A stretch of DNA of 64,000 nt, from positions 27,547,160-27,611,159 of the forward strand of contig OZ024927.1 in assembly GCA_964017235.1 (NCBI GenBank). The letters are read 5' to 3'. Of the stretch, positions 43,156-53,289 are shown in pieces (position 1 is the stretch's first letter; the number at the start of each line of letters is the position of its first letter). The DNA is from Sabellastarte sp. h YS-2021 (Eukaryota > Annelida > Polychaeta > Sabellida > Sabellidae). The translations under genes and the position numbers were made by a program. The notes beneath the pieces are model-generated. The model was not told the DNA's origin, did no database searches, and was given only the letters and a program-made list of their open reading frames with translations.

Positions 43156-43584
43156 ATGGAGGAGGATAGCATTTACTTCTTCTTATCTTCAGCAGACTCC
43201 TTAAGCTTTCATCCCAATAACAAGGCTTATAATTTTACAGTCGAGGTCCCTGAGAGAGCTAATTTAGTTGGTGAATGGGAGGTCGGAATATGCGATTTCT
43301 ATGTGAGTACTGTCATCAATGAAACTCTGTATTTATTTTCAGATATTGTAGATTACTCTTACGTTAGAAATTCAATGCAAGGTATATTAAGGTTACTACC
43401 ACAAAGCAATTCAAATAAATATCAGTTATTTAATAATGTTTACTATTTACCTATTAAAAATAAAAAATTCAGTCGAATAAGAATATATATAAAGAACAAG
43501 AATCTTCATTTTGCAAGTAGTTTAACGGGAGTGGTTGAATTGACTTTACATTTGAGAAGAAGAAGACGAGGAAAGAAAATATGA
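43156..43584 (+). CDS. Polinton minor capsid (penton-like) protein
   Basis: 142 aa from the ATG at 43156; an upstream in-frame TTG is not a likely start. The order of motifs (IYFFLSSADSLSFHPNNKAY, then LVGEWEVGICDFYVS, then SRIRIYIKNK and ELTLHLRR) matches the single jelly-roll minor capsid family of Polintons: membrane-free virion vertex protein. It ends in a basic run, and its TGA overlaps the next ATG (ATGA, 43581-43584). The AT-rich run at 43090-43130 may supply a promoter. Confidence 0.75.
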   Translation: MEEDSIYFFLSSADSLSFHPNNKAYNFTVEVPERANLVGEWEVGICDFYVSTVINETLYLFSDIVDYSYVRNSMQGILRLLPQSNSNKYQLFNNVYYLPIKNKKFSRIRIYIKNKNLHFASSLTGVVELTLHLRRRRRGKKI

Positions 43585-43909
43585 ACAAATATTTAAATTT
43601 TTGCAAAAAATGTATGGACGGAAAAATGGATCAGACTAAAAATTACTATGTCTTGGACAGTGATGACGATTTTGGAAGAAATAAAAATAATAACAATGTA
43701 GAAGTCTCAACCATCAGTCCAACTCAAGCAGCAGTTGAACAGGCTAAAAGTGAGATTAGGGAGCAAAAGAATATAAATAGACCCAAAAGTAACCAAATTT
43801 ATCAAATAGGAGGTAAAGGTAGAAGTAACGGCAACTCCAAAGGATCTTCAAAAAAAAAAAAAAAATAAAAAAAATTGTTAAAAAAGGCCAAAAAAATAAA
43901 AAGAAGTAA
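43581..43909 (+). pseudogene. Small basic protein, core-like, with A-run frame break
   Basis: The first frame is 95 aa, starting MNKYLNFCKKCMDG, with an acidic DSDDDF and a Gly/Ser/Lys-rich tail, ending in a 15-base A run (43851-43865) at 43868. A shifted frame extends a further Lys-rich tail to 43909. Small Lys-rich proteins next to capsid genes in related viruses condense DNA; here that is inference. A-run length decides the C terminus. Confidence 0.45.
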
Positions 43910-43977
43910 GTAAAAGGTGAGAGGTCCAAAAAGGGTGATAAAAAATTCAAGAAAAAGATTGCCAGCTACAGATCAAT

Positions 43978-45288
43978 ATGGATGTAGTCCAAATGTCACT
44001 CTCATTATTTGCTCCACCAGCTACTGATAAGACTATTGTTAAAGAGTACTGGGTGGATTACAATCCGATTGCAGCTATAACTGAGGGAGGGGTTATAGAA
44101 TTCAATGTCCCAGGTACCTCTGTAGATTACATAAGTCTGGGAAAAAGTAGATTACATATAAAATATGTAATCACAGATGAAGAAGGAAAAAAGATTAGTG
44201 ATGAAAGAACTATAGATGGAGATCCTACACCTAATACAGATCAAGTAGCTCCAGTAAATTTCACCTTACATTCAATTTTCAGACAAATTGATTTATCCTT
44301 AAATCAGAAAGTTGTATCACCGGATGTGGGTGTCAATTATCCTTACAAGGCTCTCATTGACTTACTTTTAGGATCTAGTAATGATATGATATTGTCTCAG
44401 GCTCAGGCAGCTATGTATTTCAAAGATCAGGCAGGACATTTTGATGAATTACAATACATAGGGAGTAATAGTGGATATTCCGAAAGAGGAAGACCAACTA
44501 AAGATGGTGATGCTGCCAATATTGAGGGATGTCTATACCTAGATATTTCTCAGGGAGAAAATAGAGCAATCCTCAATGGAGTTTCTGTAAACCTTAAATT
44601 GTTCCAGGCTTTAAATGACTTCAGATTAATGAGATTAGGGACTAAAAACTACAAGTTAGTAATCACTAGTGCTGTTTGGAAAGTATGTTATATTTCCCTG
44701 GACCCAAATATGATATTAGCCCATGATGAGGCTTTAAAAATTAGTCCTGCATTATATCCTTTTTGGAGAAGTGACATTAAGAGTTTCAGTGTAGCAAAAG
44801 GTTCCCTTAATTTCATGACAGATAACATATATCATGGTACAGTTCCCAGTAAATTAATAATAGGAATGGTTTCCAATACAGATTACTCAGGAGATTACAG
44901 TAAAAATCCTTTTGATTTCCAACACATGAATTTAAATTATTTGGAGGTGACTGTAGATGGCCAGCCTGTACCTAACAGAGCATTAACCCCAAATTTCGAG
45001 AAAGGGGATTTCGTTTCATCGTATTTATCTCTATTGGACAATGATTACAATAGGAAAAATGGAATTATTATAAAATTATTAGAATACGACAAAGGCTACA
45101 CCCTTTTTTTATTTGACATTCAAAGCTACCTCTCCGGTCATATCATGAGTAAGGGTATCAAAGGTCATATAAGGTTAACTATGAGATTTTCAAAAGCTTT
45201 GTCAGAAACTATAAATATTATAATTTATGGAAAATTTCCTGAGACGCTAAGTATAGATCATAGTAGAAATGTCAATCTGGGAGCATGA
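43978..45288 (+). CDS. Polinton major capsid protein (double jelly roll)
   Basis: 436 aa, intact, from MDVVQMSLSLFAPPATDKTI. Features typical of Polinton MCPs: an N-terminal segment with YNPIAAITEGGVIEFNVPGT, then SLGKSRLHIKY, LHSIFRQIDLSLNQKVVSPD, YPYKALIDLLL, a middle FKDQAGHFDEL, and a late YWRSD-like FWRSDIKSFSV region. Members build pseudo-T capsids like those of other double jelly-roll viruses. Its last codon overlaps the protease start (ATGA, 45285-45288). Confidence 0.92.
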   Translation: MDVVQMSLSLFAPPATDKTIVKEYWVDYNPIAAITEGGVIEFNVPGTSVDYISLGKSRLHIKYVITDEEGKKISDERTIDGDPTPNTDQVAPVNFTLHSIFRQIDLSLNQKVVSPDVGVNYPYKALIDLLLGSSNDMILSQAQAAMYFKDQAGHFDELQYIGSNSGYSERGRPTKDGDAANIEGCLYLDISQGENRAILNGVSVNLKLFQALNDFRLMRLGTKNYKLVITSAVWKVCYISLDPNMILAHDEALKISPALYPFWRSDIKSFSVAKGSLNFMTDNIYHGTVPSKLIIGMVSNTDYSGDYSKNPFDFQHMNLNYLEVTVDGQPVPNRALTPNFEKGDFVSSYLSLLDNDYNRKNGIIIKLLEYDKGYTLFLFDIQSYLSGHIMSKGIKGHIRLTMRFSKALSETINIIIYGKFPETLSIDHSRNVNLGA

Positions 45289-45727
45289 ATACAGAGGAAA
45301 TTTTTGATCTAATGAAAAGTGACAGAGAAATCAGAAAAATATTCGTGGGAGTATATGCCATAGATCTAATACCAAAAAATCTCCCCATACCCTCTATCAT
45401 CGTAGTGAATCTGGACAGTTCTGAGAAGAAGGGTAGTCATTGGATTATTGTTCATTTCGCGAGAAAACATGTGGAGTACTTCGATTCATTAGGAAAACAG
45501 CCAGTAAAAAATATTCATAATTTATTGATAAGTAAAGGATTGGTATACAAGTATAATAAAAAAGGTTACAATCACCATATACAGACACTTGTGGTTTATT
45601 TTGCTTCTATTACAGTTATTACAGTTGCAGAAATATAGACTATAACATGATATTATCAAATTTCACCAGTAATCTTGAATGTAATGAACAAATTGTTAAA
45701 AATCTTTACAGTGAATTCATAAAGTAG
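45285..45727 (+). pseudogene. Adenain-like cysteine protease, active-site Cys out of frame
   Basis: The first frame (45285-45638, 117 aa) has the catalytic His in GSHWIIVHF and the Asp/Glu partner region VEYFDSLGK, in the order expected for Polinton proteases that process capsid proteins. Near 45585-45600 the frame shifts: the in-frame tail HHIQTLVVYF is not family-like, while an alternate frame reads a Cys-Gly-containing tail and continues to TAG at 45725-45727. The nucleophile is therefore lost from the main frame. A one-base indel is the simplest cause. Confidence 0.8.
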
Positions 45728-46148
45728 AATTAAAATGTATATATCTGTATATTATATTTAGTGTTGTATATATTCAAAGTTTATACATTATACACATGAA
45801 TTAAACTAATATCTGTATATTATATTCAGTTTTGTATATATTCAAGATTTATACATTATATACATGAAGTAAACTAATAAAATATGATTATTATATTCCT
45901 GTATTTTTTTTCCATTTTTTTTCAAAGATTTGAATTGGATTATAGCCTCATAGTTTCTCTATGAGAAGTCAGATTGGTTTCAGTGCCTTATTTGCATAGA
46001 ATAGCTTGCCTTCATCCCATTTCTGTATAACAGAGGGAGGCAAACAATGCATTAGTACGGTGAGATTCGATTATTGAAATACACAATGGACTGGTATTCT
46101 GTGAAAATAAAGGCAATGAAAGCGGGGTGATTTTTTTTTATTTTTACT
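45728..46148. terminator. Convergent intergenic region with two 75-80-bp AT repeats
   Basis: Two copies of 'atctgtatattatatt(t/c)agt...gtatatattca...ttatacattata' lie at about 45736-45812 and 45813-45890, followed by aataaa-like signals. It separates the end of the plus-strand structural block from the end of the minus-strand polymerase, so it probably serves as a shared 3' processing region. Confidence 0.45.
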
Positions 46149-49100
46149 TTAGGAAATAGTTACTTTATTAACATATTCCATTAATATTTTACCCATTACA
46201 TTATTACCCGCTAAAGATGATGGCTTCAGTACAGGTACCAGCCTTGATGGAGTAGAAACACCCCAAAAACGAGATTCTTCATCATTAAATGTAGGTTGCT
46301 TATACACAAGCATCTTATTTTTAGAGGAAATTAAGTCTTCTCTAAAAATTGAACATTGAGTAAATTTTTGCAGTACTGCAAATCTCATGATGCGCTCCCT
46401 GAGGTCTGAATCCATATAAACATCCTTATAAGGTTTCAGAATTTCTACTAATTTAAAACAATCATTTTCGAGAATTATTTTTTGACACAGCTCCATGTTT
46501 CCGTAATGTTTGGCTAATAAAAAAAAATAAAGTTGTTCTAGTGAATAAAAAGAATACTCCTCAAATCTTATTTTAACAAAATAAATATTGGATAGAGAGG
46601 ATTGCATTTTCTCAACTAGCTCCACTTCCTGGTCCCATGGACATAGGGTCATATCTAATGGGGATGTACTAACACCATCATTCTGTACGAGTCTTTTGCA
46701 ATAAAAATAGTTGAAACCTATTTTTTCTTGTGAATATGTAAATATACTATTACCTCTTAACCTAAAACCTACGTTTATTGAGGAATTAACTTTCTTTTCA
46801 TTTAATGTTTGGCGGAATTTTGACATAGGATCAAGGAGCTGTTTCTTAGAAATTCCTTTACATGATATTTTTTTATTACCTTCTGAATCTTGAATAATGT
46901 AAGATTTGGAACATAAAGAAATCATCTGAGTGCCTTGGAACTCCTTCTTAAAAATTCCAACTCCACGGCGGTCTAATGCTACATGATACTCACAACATCT
47001 CCTAGGAAACCAAGGAGGTGAGACTTCATCCGAACAGGAATTAAAAATTTCATTCTGATATCTGTTCTTAAATTCATCAGAAATGCAATGATCTAGGTCC
47101 GATTGGTTAATTGCCATGTATATACTATCTGTATCGGTTTGAGTAAGTTCGAAAGAATCTTTTTTTAGATAAAGGTTCAAGCAATCATAATAAAATTCCA
47201 ACATCCTTAATTTTGCATGTTGTAGGATAAAAAAACCTATTTGTAAAGGGGTGTCTACAGTTATACAGGATTTATATGTCTCTACTTCATACAATTCCTC
47301 TCCTAATTTATTCATATTTTTAAAAGTGTTAGAATTTATAAATTTGCAGACCTTGCTTCTGTCCATTAAATATTTTACATTAGTATGCTTGGACTTGTCC
47401 ATGAGCAGAGATCCGTAGGAACTATTACTGATCAATTTATAAGTATCACCAATGATCGATTTATCAGGATTTCGATCACCTTCCAGTCGATATTTAGTCA
47501 CTGTGTCAATAAAAGACCTAAAAGATAATTTCGGTTGATACTCGATTATTTGATATATTTTGGTTATTTCACAGTTATTTTTGAGATACCATTGTAAAAG
47601 TGGAGTCGCTAGTAAAATTTTTGAGGCTGATGTCCCACTGACCAGAAGCTTTTTGTAATCAAATTTAATATCATTTTCCCTACAATATTGAGTCATATGT
47701 TCTCCTATATCAGACATTGGTACTCTACATGTGCAAAAGAAGGGAGGAAATTCTGAAAAAAATTCTTTAAATTCATTTTTTACGGTTATATCCACCTCAA
47801 GGACACCAAAAAGTTCACCATTTACAATGTCTGACCTAATCTTACTTTCAGTCAAAGTTCCTCTATTTTTGATGTAATAAGAGGGTAAATATTCATCATA
47901 CAATTCATGACAGAAAGGTTTAATTTCCTTGTTAAAGTCGCATTGCTGAATAGATATGTAATTATATCCCATTGACAAAATAAATTCCTTCTTCCTGATA
48001 TCCTTCCTCTGTGTTTTCTTAATTTTTTGGATCCATTTTTGAGATTTTATCTTCTTAACAATAGGACAGTTGTTTCGACAGTAATGATAATAACAACCCT
48101 GGAATTCATATACAGTTTTAGACCTTGGTGAATAGCCATCCACTAAAAAATTACCAATTCTAACTTCCTTACAATTATTTAATTTATGCAAAATTTTGAT
48201 GTTTTCTTTGTGCATAATATAGTCCATCCATACATAAGAATCAATATATTTTTCAGATATTTCCGGTTTAAAACTGGTATCAGAATATCTCCTAACGTAG
48301 ACGCCTGTTGGCATATTTTGCTTAATGGCATAGGAATACAATCCATTGCAATCATATCCTACAATAGATTGACATTTATTACCCTGCACTTTCCTAATGT
48401 CAGAAACTCCTTTTTCATGATAACGACTAAAAATAATGCTAGGACCTCCAACAATATTTTTTCTATAAGTATAATATAAATCAGCATTTTGTTGATTTAT
48501 AAGAGAAAAATTAGAACTTGTATATGCATATAACAGCTTTCTTGAAAGGTTTGCATTCCTTGAGAGATCCATATCTCCTTCAATTTAAGGTAGTCTGCTT
48601 CTGTCTTCAAAGGATTACCCTTAGATAAGGTAGAATAAAAATCCTCCATTTCAGGTAGGGATGTGTACTTAAGCTTGTCAAAGGAGTCAAACCATTCATA
48701 GGGAAAGATACCTTTTGGAATTTCACAACCGTAGGCTTTCAAAAATTGACTGTATGAAGAACCTGCAGCAAGATAATTAGAAATGTCTAAAAATTTCAGA
48801 TGTGGAGTAGATATGGCGAGATAAGAATTTTCCTTTTTGATTGTATGAATATCTTTTCCTGGATAGTTGGATGCTAGATGCAACATGATCTCTTCCTTAA
48901 TCAGATTTAAGTCATATTTACCCGAATTAAAGCCGATAACAGGTAGCTGTGAAAGATATGTTTCGAAGTCTCTCCTAAGATCCAGTATTCTAGATAAAAA
49001 ATGAGTTTTGGTTTTAGAACTTAAAGAATTGTCATTGGTGGAGGTTGAGAGGGTAGTGTCTGAAGATTCTTCATCAGATTCAGTACTAGTACTATACTTT

Positions 49101-50902
49101 TCCATGAGGTCATCTAAATCATTAAAAACATATTCATATTGTAATTTAAGTCTACTTAAGTTAGAGGAACTAACTTCATTAAGATAGGCCATCATTTTAG
49201 AGATAAGATTACTTGGGGAGATCTCTACAAAGCATTTGGAATCGGTAAATCCATCAACATTTGAACAGATACTAACACTCACTGGAATATGTCTGGACAA
49301 AAAATTCATCTGATCTGTAGAAGGAGCATTTGTCTTCATTAAAATAGCCTCCATGTCCCATACAATAAATTTTTGATAATATCTCTCAGATTCGGCTACA
49401 TGTACAGTTAAAGAATCTAGTTTATCGAATATAGTTTCTGCATTTCTATGAAAACCACCAGGAAATACATATTTAGTCCTGTCAAAGCAATTTGTATAAT
49501 GTCTTTTAAGATCCCATTGCCTTTTAAACATTTTGGAACATTTTTCACATTGAAATTTGCAAGCAAACTTCGCATAATTGGTTATATAACTGAGGTGATC
49601 TTGATAATTATTCAAATACATTACATTCTCTGCTTGAGATAAAGATTCGTAGATCACGTTGACAGAGCCAGAGGAATTCATAGATACAATATTAATTTTC
49701 AAATTGAAACATTGCTCCAGTTTATTCATATCCTGAATACTCACACCACCAAAATTTTTCATTTTATTAGATGTAATCTCAGAATAATTATTAAATCTTC
49801 TCCACTGATTAAGATATTGTATCAATGACTTATCTGTATCTTTCATATGTTCATGTAAACATCTGAAAAAACATAACTTATCCTCATAGGGTTTCTTGGT
49901 AACTCTGTTAATGTAGAATGATATGAGATAGGGATTCTGCCTTAAAAAATTAGGAAGGTTATCCACTTGCCCCAAAGGAAATTGTGTTTTAAATACCACA
50001 TATTGGATATTGGTTATAAAAGCTAGTGTCCAAAGAGTGGAGGGTCTCACAGCTCTTGCCTGTTGAATAATATCTAGCCTTGCGAGTTTCAACATCAAAA
50101 ATCTTATACTGTTCCTATTGGATATAGTAAATGGAAAATGTAAAATTTTATTATTAAAATAAGGAATATAATAACGATATTCACCAGTTTCTGTATTCTG
50201 CAGAATCATCCCAAAAGAAAAATTAATTCGAAAAGCATGCTCCTGATCAATGTATATTTGATGTAGATGTCCTCTGATTTCATTGAAGCCTCCATGTAGA
50301 TTATTGGTAGGAAAGTTGTAGACCTTCTTCAAGTCAGTGTCTTCATCACCCGCCAGAATGTGTCTTCTGTTCATAGCATACTCAGCTTGAAGTTCTGGAT
50401 TATTCAGATCTTCCACAAATTGTGGAATTTCATATAAGTCATTTCCACCATGTTGAGTCATTCGATGTCTGTAAAGCTCCTTCCTACTTGGACAAATGAC
50501 TTTACATAAGGCACATTTGTAAACTTTATTCTTCTCCACCTCCTTAGTCCTGTGAGATCGTTGAATATGAGAATTCAATGCCTTGACACTGATGAATGGG
50601 TAGTCACACTGTAAACATATGAACTTTCCACACATCCTGTAATGTTGAAATAACTGTTGAGAGGAATGGAACTCCTGGTCACATATGTTACATTTCTGCA
50701 GGTTATCCTTGTTCTTAGAACATGTCTTCTTATGAGAGTTCAATAAGAATTGATTAGGCATACCATGTCCACAATGTTCACATTTAAACCTATGTTTAGC
50801 TAATCTCCTCTCAGATAAAAACTTATGACATATGTCCTGATGAATTTTCAACAAAGCAGCATTAAGCATATCACACTGACAGAATGGACAAATAAAGGCC
50901 AT
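46149..50902 (-). pseudogene. Protein-primed family B DNA polymerase (Polinton PolB), broken
   Basis: Two open frames: 50902-48497 (801 aa) and 48572-46149 (807 aa). The first has N-terminal C2H2 fingers (residues 1-150), a middle with CFFRCLHEHM, another zinc finger near 450-475, then exonuclease motifs Exo I (WDMEA, ~515) and Exo II (FNSGKYDLN, ~658). The second starts inside the polymerase: NIVGGPSIIF, motif A region YDCNGLYS (~73-80), a Cys/His insert VYEFQGCYYHYC, motif B KLISNSSYG (~379-387) and motif C DTDS (480-483). At the junction near 48540-48570 the Exo III region (Y-x3-D) is missing and the frame shifts. A TATA box (tttata on plus, 50955-50960) sits about 55 bp upstream. It copies the element by protein priming. 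Confidence 0.92.
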
Positions 50903-51326
50903 TCTTAATAATTATGTCAAAATAATACAATGTGAGCATGAAGAAACAGGTACATTTATAACAAAAATTAGTGATGATGCAACGATTCTTCATTGCAAAC
51001 ATATGTGATTTTTTTTGGATTACATTTTTTCGGAGGAAGACCATATGTACCAGATGTCTCAGATATTGCTGATGATGCAAGATTTTCACAAAAAAGCTGA
51101 CATATGTGACGATATGATTCAGTCTTGCATCATCAAAGAGAGATAAGTGAATCATATGGTCACATATGTCACAGTTACTTCAGATATTACTGATGATGAT
51201 ACAGTTTCCAAAAAAGATATGGGGAACAGCTTTGAAGTTGTGTATTTAGATGAAAATGAAAAGAAATCTAATTTACGTATAAATTTTTTATTACATATTC
51301 CTAAATACATTATATGATAAGAAAAT
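50903..51326. promoter_or_regulatory. PolB upstream region with direct repeats and TATA box
   Basis: TATAAA (minus) at 50955-50960. Upstream, two diverged copies of about 125 bp share CATATG(T/G), 'tcagatatt(g/a)ctgatgatg' and 'aaaaaag' (about 51026-51110 and 51152-51240). Repeated CATATG motifs suggest protein-binding sites. Short open frames here look incidental. Confidence 0.45.
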
Positions 51327-51680
51327 TCATATATCTGCAACTTCATCTCCTCCCCCTCCTTCTATTCTCCTGATCATGTCCTGAGCTTGATCTGTGTAGA
51401 ACCTTGCCATGGGTGAAAATGTGTTCATTCTATTCTTCCAGTGTCGATAGGTTCCAGATATTTTATATGTAAATATCTGAAATGAGGCTGATAGGAGAGA
51501 GAAAAAATGGAAAGGATAATGCCAATAAAATAAGGTCATATAATAGACAGTAATTCCAAATCTTCCAGGACAGTTTATTGGAAAATCCTTTAAAACTAAC
51601 ATCATAAAATCAGCTGGTTTCTTCAATTGGAAATTCTTCACTTGCAGATATAAATCCCATAGTGTGATAGTACCTGCCAT
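51327..51680 (-). CDS. Unknown 117-aa protein next to the right terminal repeat
   Basis: ATG at 51680 with a minus-strand TATAAA at 51724-51729. The protein is rich in aromatics (YYMTLFYWHYPFHFF), has a basic HWKNRMN segment and ends GGGGDEVADI. No domain recognised and no convincing membrane segment, although the central aromatic stretch is hydrophobic. Position beside the repeat and a good TATA argue for a real gene, but it is unnamed. Confidence 0.5.
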   Translation of the reverse strand: MAGTITLWDLYLQVKNFQLKKPADFMMLVLKDFPINCPGRFGITVYYMTLFYWHYPFHFFSLLSASFQIFTYKISGTYRHWKNRMNTFSPMARFYTDQAQDMIRRIEGGGGDEVADI

Positions 51681-51924
51681 GTTGTAGAAGATGAAATGAT
51701 TTTAAATTGATGTGGACTGTAAATTTATAGATTCGCCAGAAAAAAAAATTGTGAACTGTAAATTTATAAATTCTCAGCATGGCAAAAGATGATCTAAGAA
51801 GAATTGATCTAGATCTCAAGATCAGGAAAATCTACAATCTAAATCTGATCAGAAAATCTACAATCTAAATCTGCACCATATGTAATCATTGTTCCCCCAT
51901 CAGCATGAGCTCCAAGTTTTTGCA

Positions 51925-52108
51925 GTCAGCGATTTTCAGATCAGATCTACAATATATTCTTGATCTAGATTATTTCTGATCATTAGTGATCTAGATCATT
52001 TTCCGATCACTTCAGATCAATTTTTATTACAAATGTCGATCAATTGCCGCACCTTATACTACTCTAGCCCATCTTAAGATGGGCTGACTCCTAAATTAGG
52101 CTCCAACA
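51925..52108 (-). repeat. Polinton right terminal inverted repeat
   Basis: 184 bp, uninterrupted. Reverse complement begins tgttggagcctaatttagga and ends gaaaatcgctgac. It includes the palindrome agcccatcttaagatgggct. The region 51681-51924 between it and the small gene is promoter and AT-rich spacer. Confidence 0.9.
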
Positions 52109-52520
52109 TATATATTACTATAACTACATAACCTACTCGATAGACAATGCTGCTACTGTTGGACTAGTGCTTCTTGACTTACCTGCAGCTTTCAACAAAA
52201 ATAGATGGACATTTTTCTGATATTTTCCAACTCTCCCATGGGGTTCCTCTGGGTTCAGTCAACCTTCTTACACACATGGCAATTTAGTTAACCAACCCCA
52301 TATCTCTCATCTCTAATCATGTGTGGTGACCTCACATGGGGCAACTGCCTTTCAGTTTCCTCGACCAAACTCAACAAATCTATGGCAGGGGAGGGGTGTA
52401 AGCAGTTTTGCAGTAGCTGCTCCTACTGAATAGAACAAGCTCCCTCAAGCCATCAGAACCAAGGATAGTGTTACTGGGTTTAGACGACTTACCTATTTAG
52501 ATTAGCCTATCAACCATCAT
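52109..52520 (+). pseudogene. LINE remnant, right half
   Basis: Resumes the RT interrupted at 30955: YNYITYSIDNAATVGLVLLDL, then SHGVPLGSVNLL, and near 52410-52500 the C-terminal SFAVAAPTE and LPQAIRTKDSVTGFRR typical of the 3' end of such ORFs. Internal deletions remove most of the RT palm. 52521-52647 holds nothing recognisable. Confidence 0.65.
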
Positions 52521-53289
52521 AGTTTTCTCACCCATCTGACACTAGCATGGACATGGGCTTTTTCTGGCAATTGCACTATCCTTTTTGGATATCAGTTCTA
52601 TAGAGGACGTCTACTTCAATTTGGTGCTTTAAAATGCTTGAAATTATTGTATCCACCATATGCATCCGGTGGATACTATGGTTTTCGCGGGGTACGCCGC
52701 CGCCGCCACAGTGTGTAGATGATTTCTCATTACCGCTCTGCAGCCAAAAGTATTAGCATTAGAGGCCTCAAATTTGCAGGATAGGTTCAATGGTACTCCG
52801 AGTTTTTTTGGCCTCGTTTTCAAAAACAAGATGGCCGCCACGGCCGTTTTATTCAAATTTTTAGGGACTTTTGCTGCCCCAGTATATCAAAGGGCATGCA
52901 ATGTACACTTTCCAAAATTGCAGGATATGTTCATCATGGTCAAAGCTTGCTTGGGAATTATTCTGGATATCTGGACAAAAACAAGATGGCCGCCGTGGGT
53001 GTTTCTTTGACCGTTTTTTTACAAAATACAAAAAGTGGAAATATATCGAAAACCGTAAGAGATAGAGCAATTTTGGGTGAATTTTTGACCCGCAGGGTAG
53101 TACAGGAGTATTCGGTTGCAATATGAAAAATTTCAAATTTTACAACTTTTGGCGGCCATCTTGAATTTTTGCGGAAAATGAAAAATGGCAAATATCTCTG
53201 AAACTGTCAGAGATAGAGCGATTTCAAGCGAATTTTGGACCCACAGGGTAGTAGAAGAGTATTCTGTTAGAACATGAAAGTTTTCAATT

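Larger units (their letters stand above)
30956..52108. mobile_element. Polinton/Maverick element, 21.2 kb
   Basis: Terminal inverted repeats of about 190 bp begin tgttgga(a/g)cc and include the perfect palindrome agcccatcttaagatgggct. The flanks share TATATAT (one copy each side), consistent with the 6-bp duplication Polintons make. Core genes seen: protein-primed PolB, packaging ATPase, retroviral-type integrase, major and minor capsid proteins and an adenain-like protease, the diagnostic set for Polintons/adintoviruses. Left-hand accessory genes encode BIR, PC4-like, double-RING and two membrane proteins. A 1.5-kb transposon has split the left repeat. Without that insert the element is about 19.7 kb. 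Several genes are broken, so this copy is likely non-functional. Confidence 0.93.

Noticed and set aside
46711-49642. Plus-strand frames within PolB
   Set aside because: Antisense shadows of the polymerase.
52774-53191. Overlapping frames on both strands near 53 kb
   Set aside because: They fall in the leader of Helentron E, with repeated 'caagatggccgcc', and show no domain.
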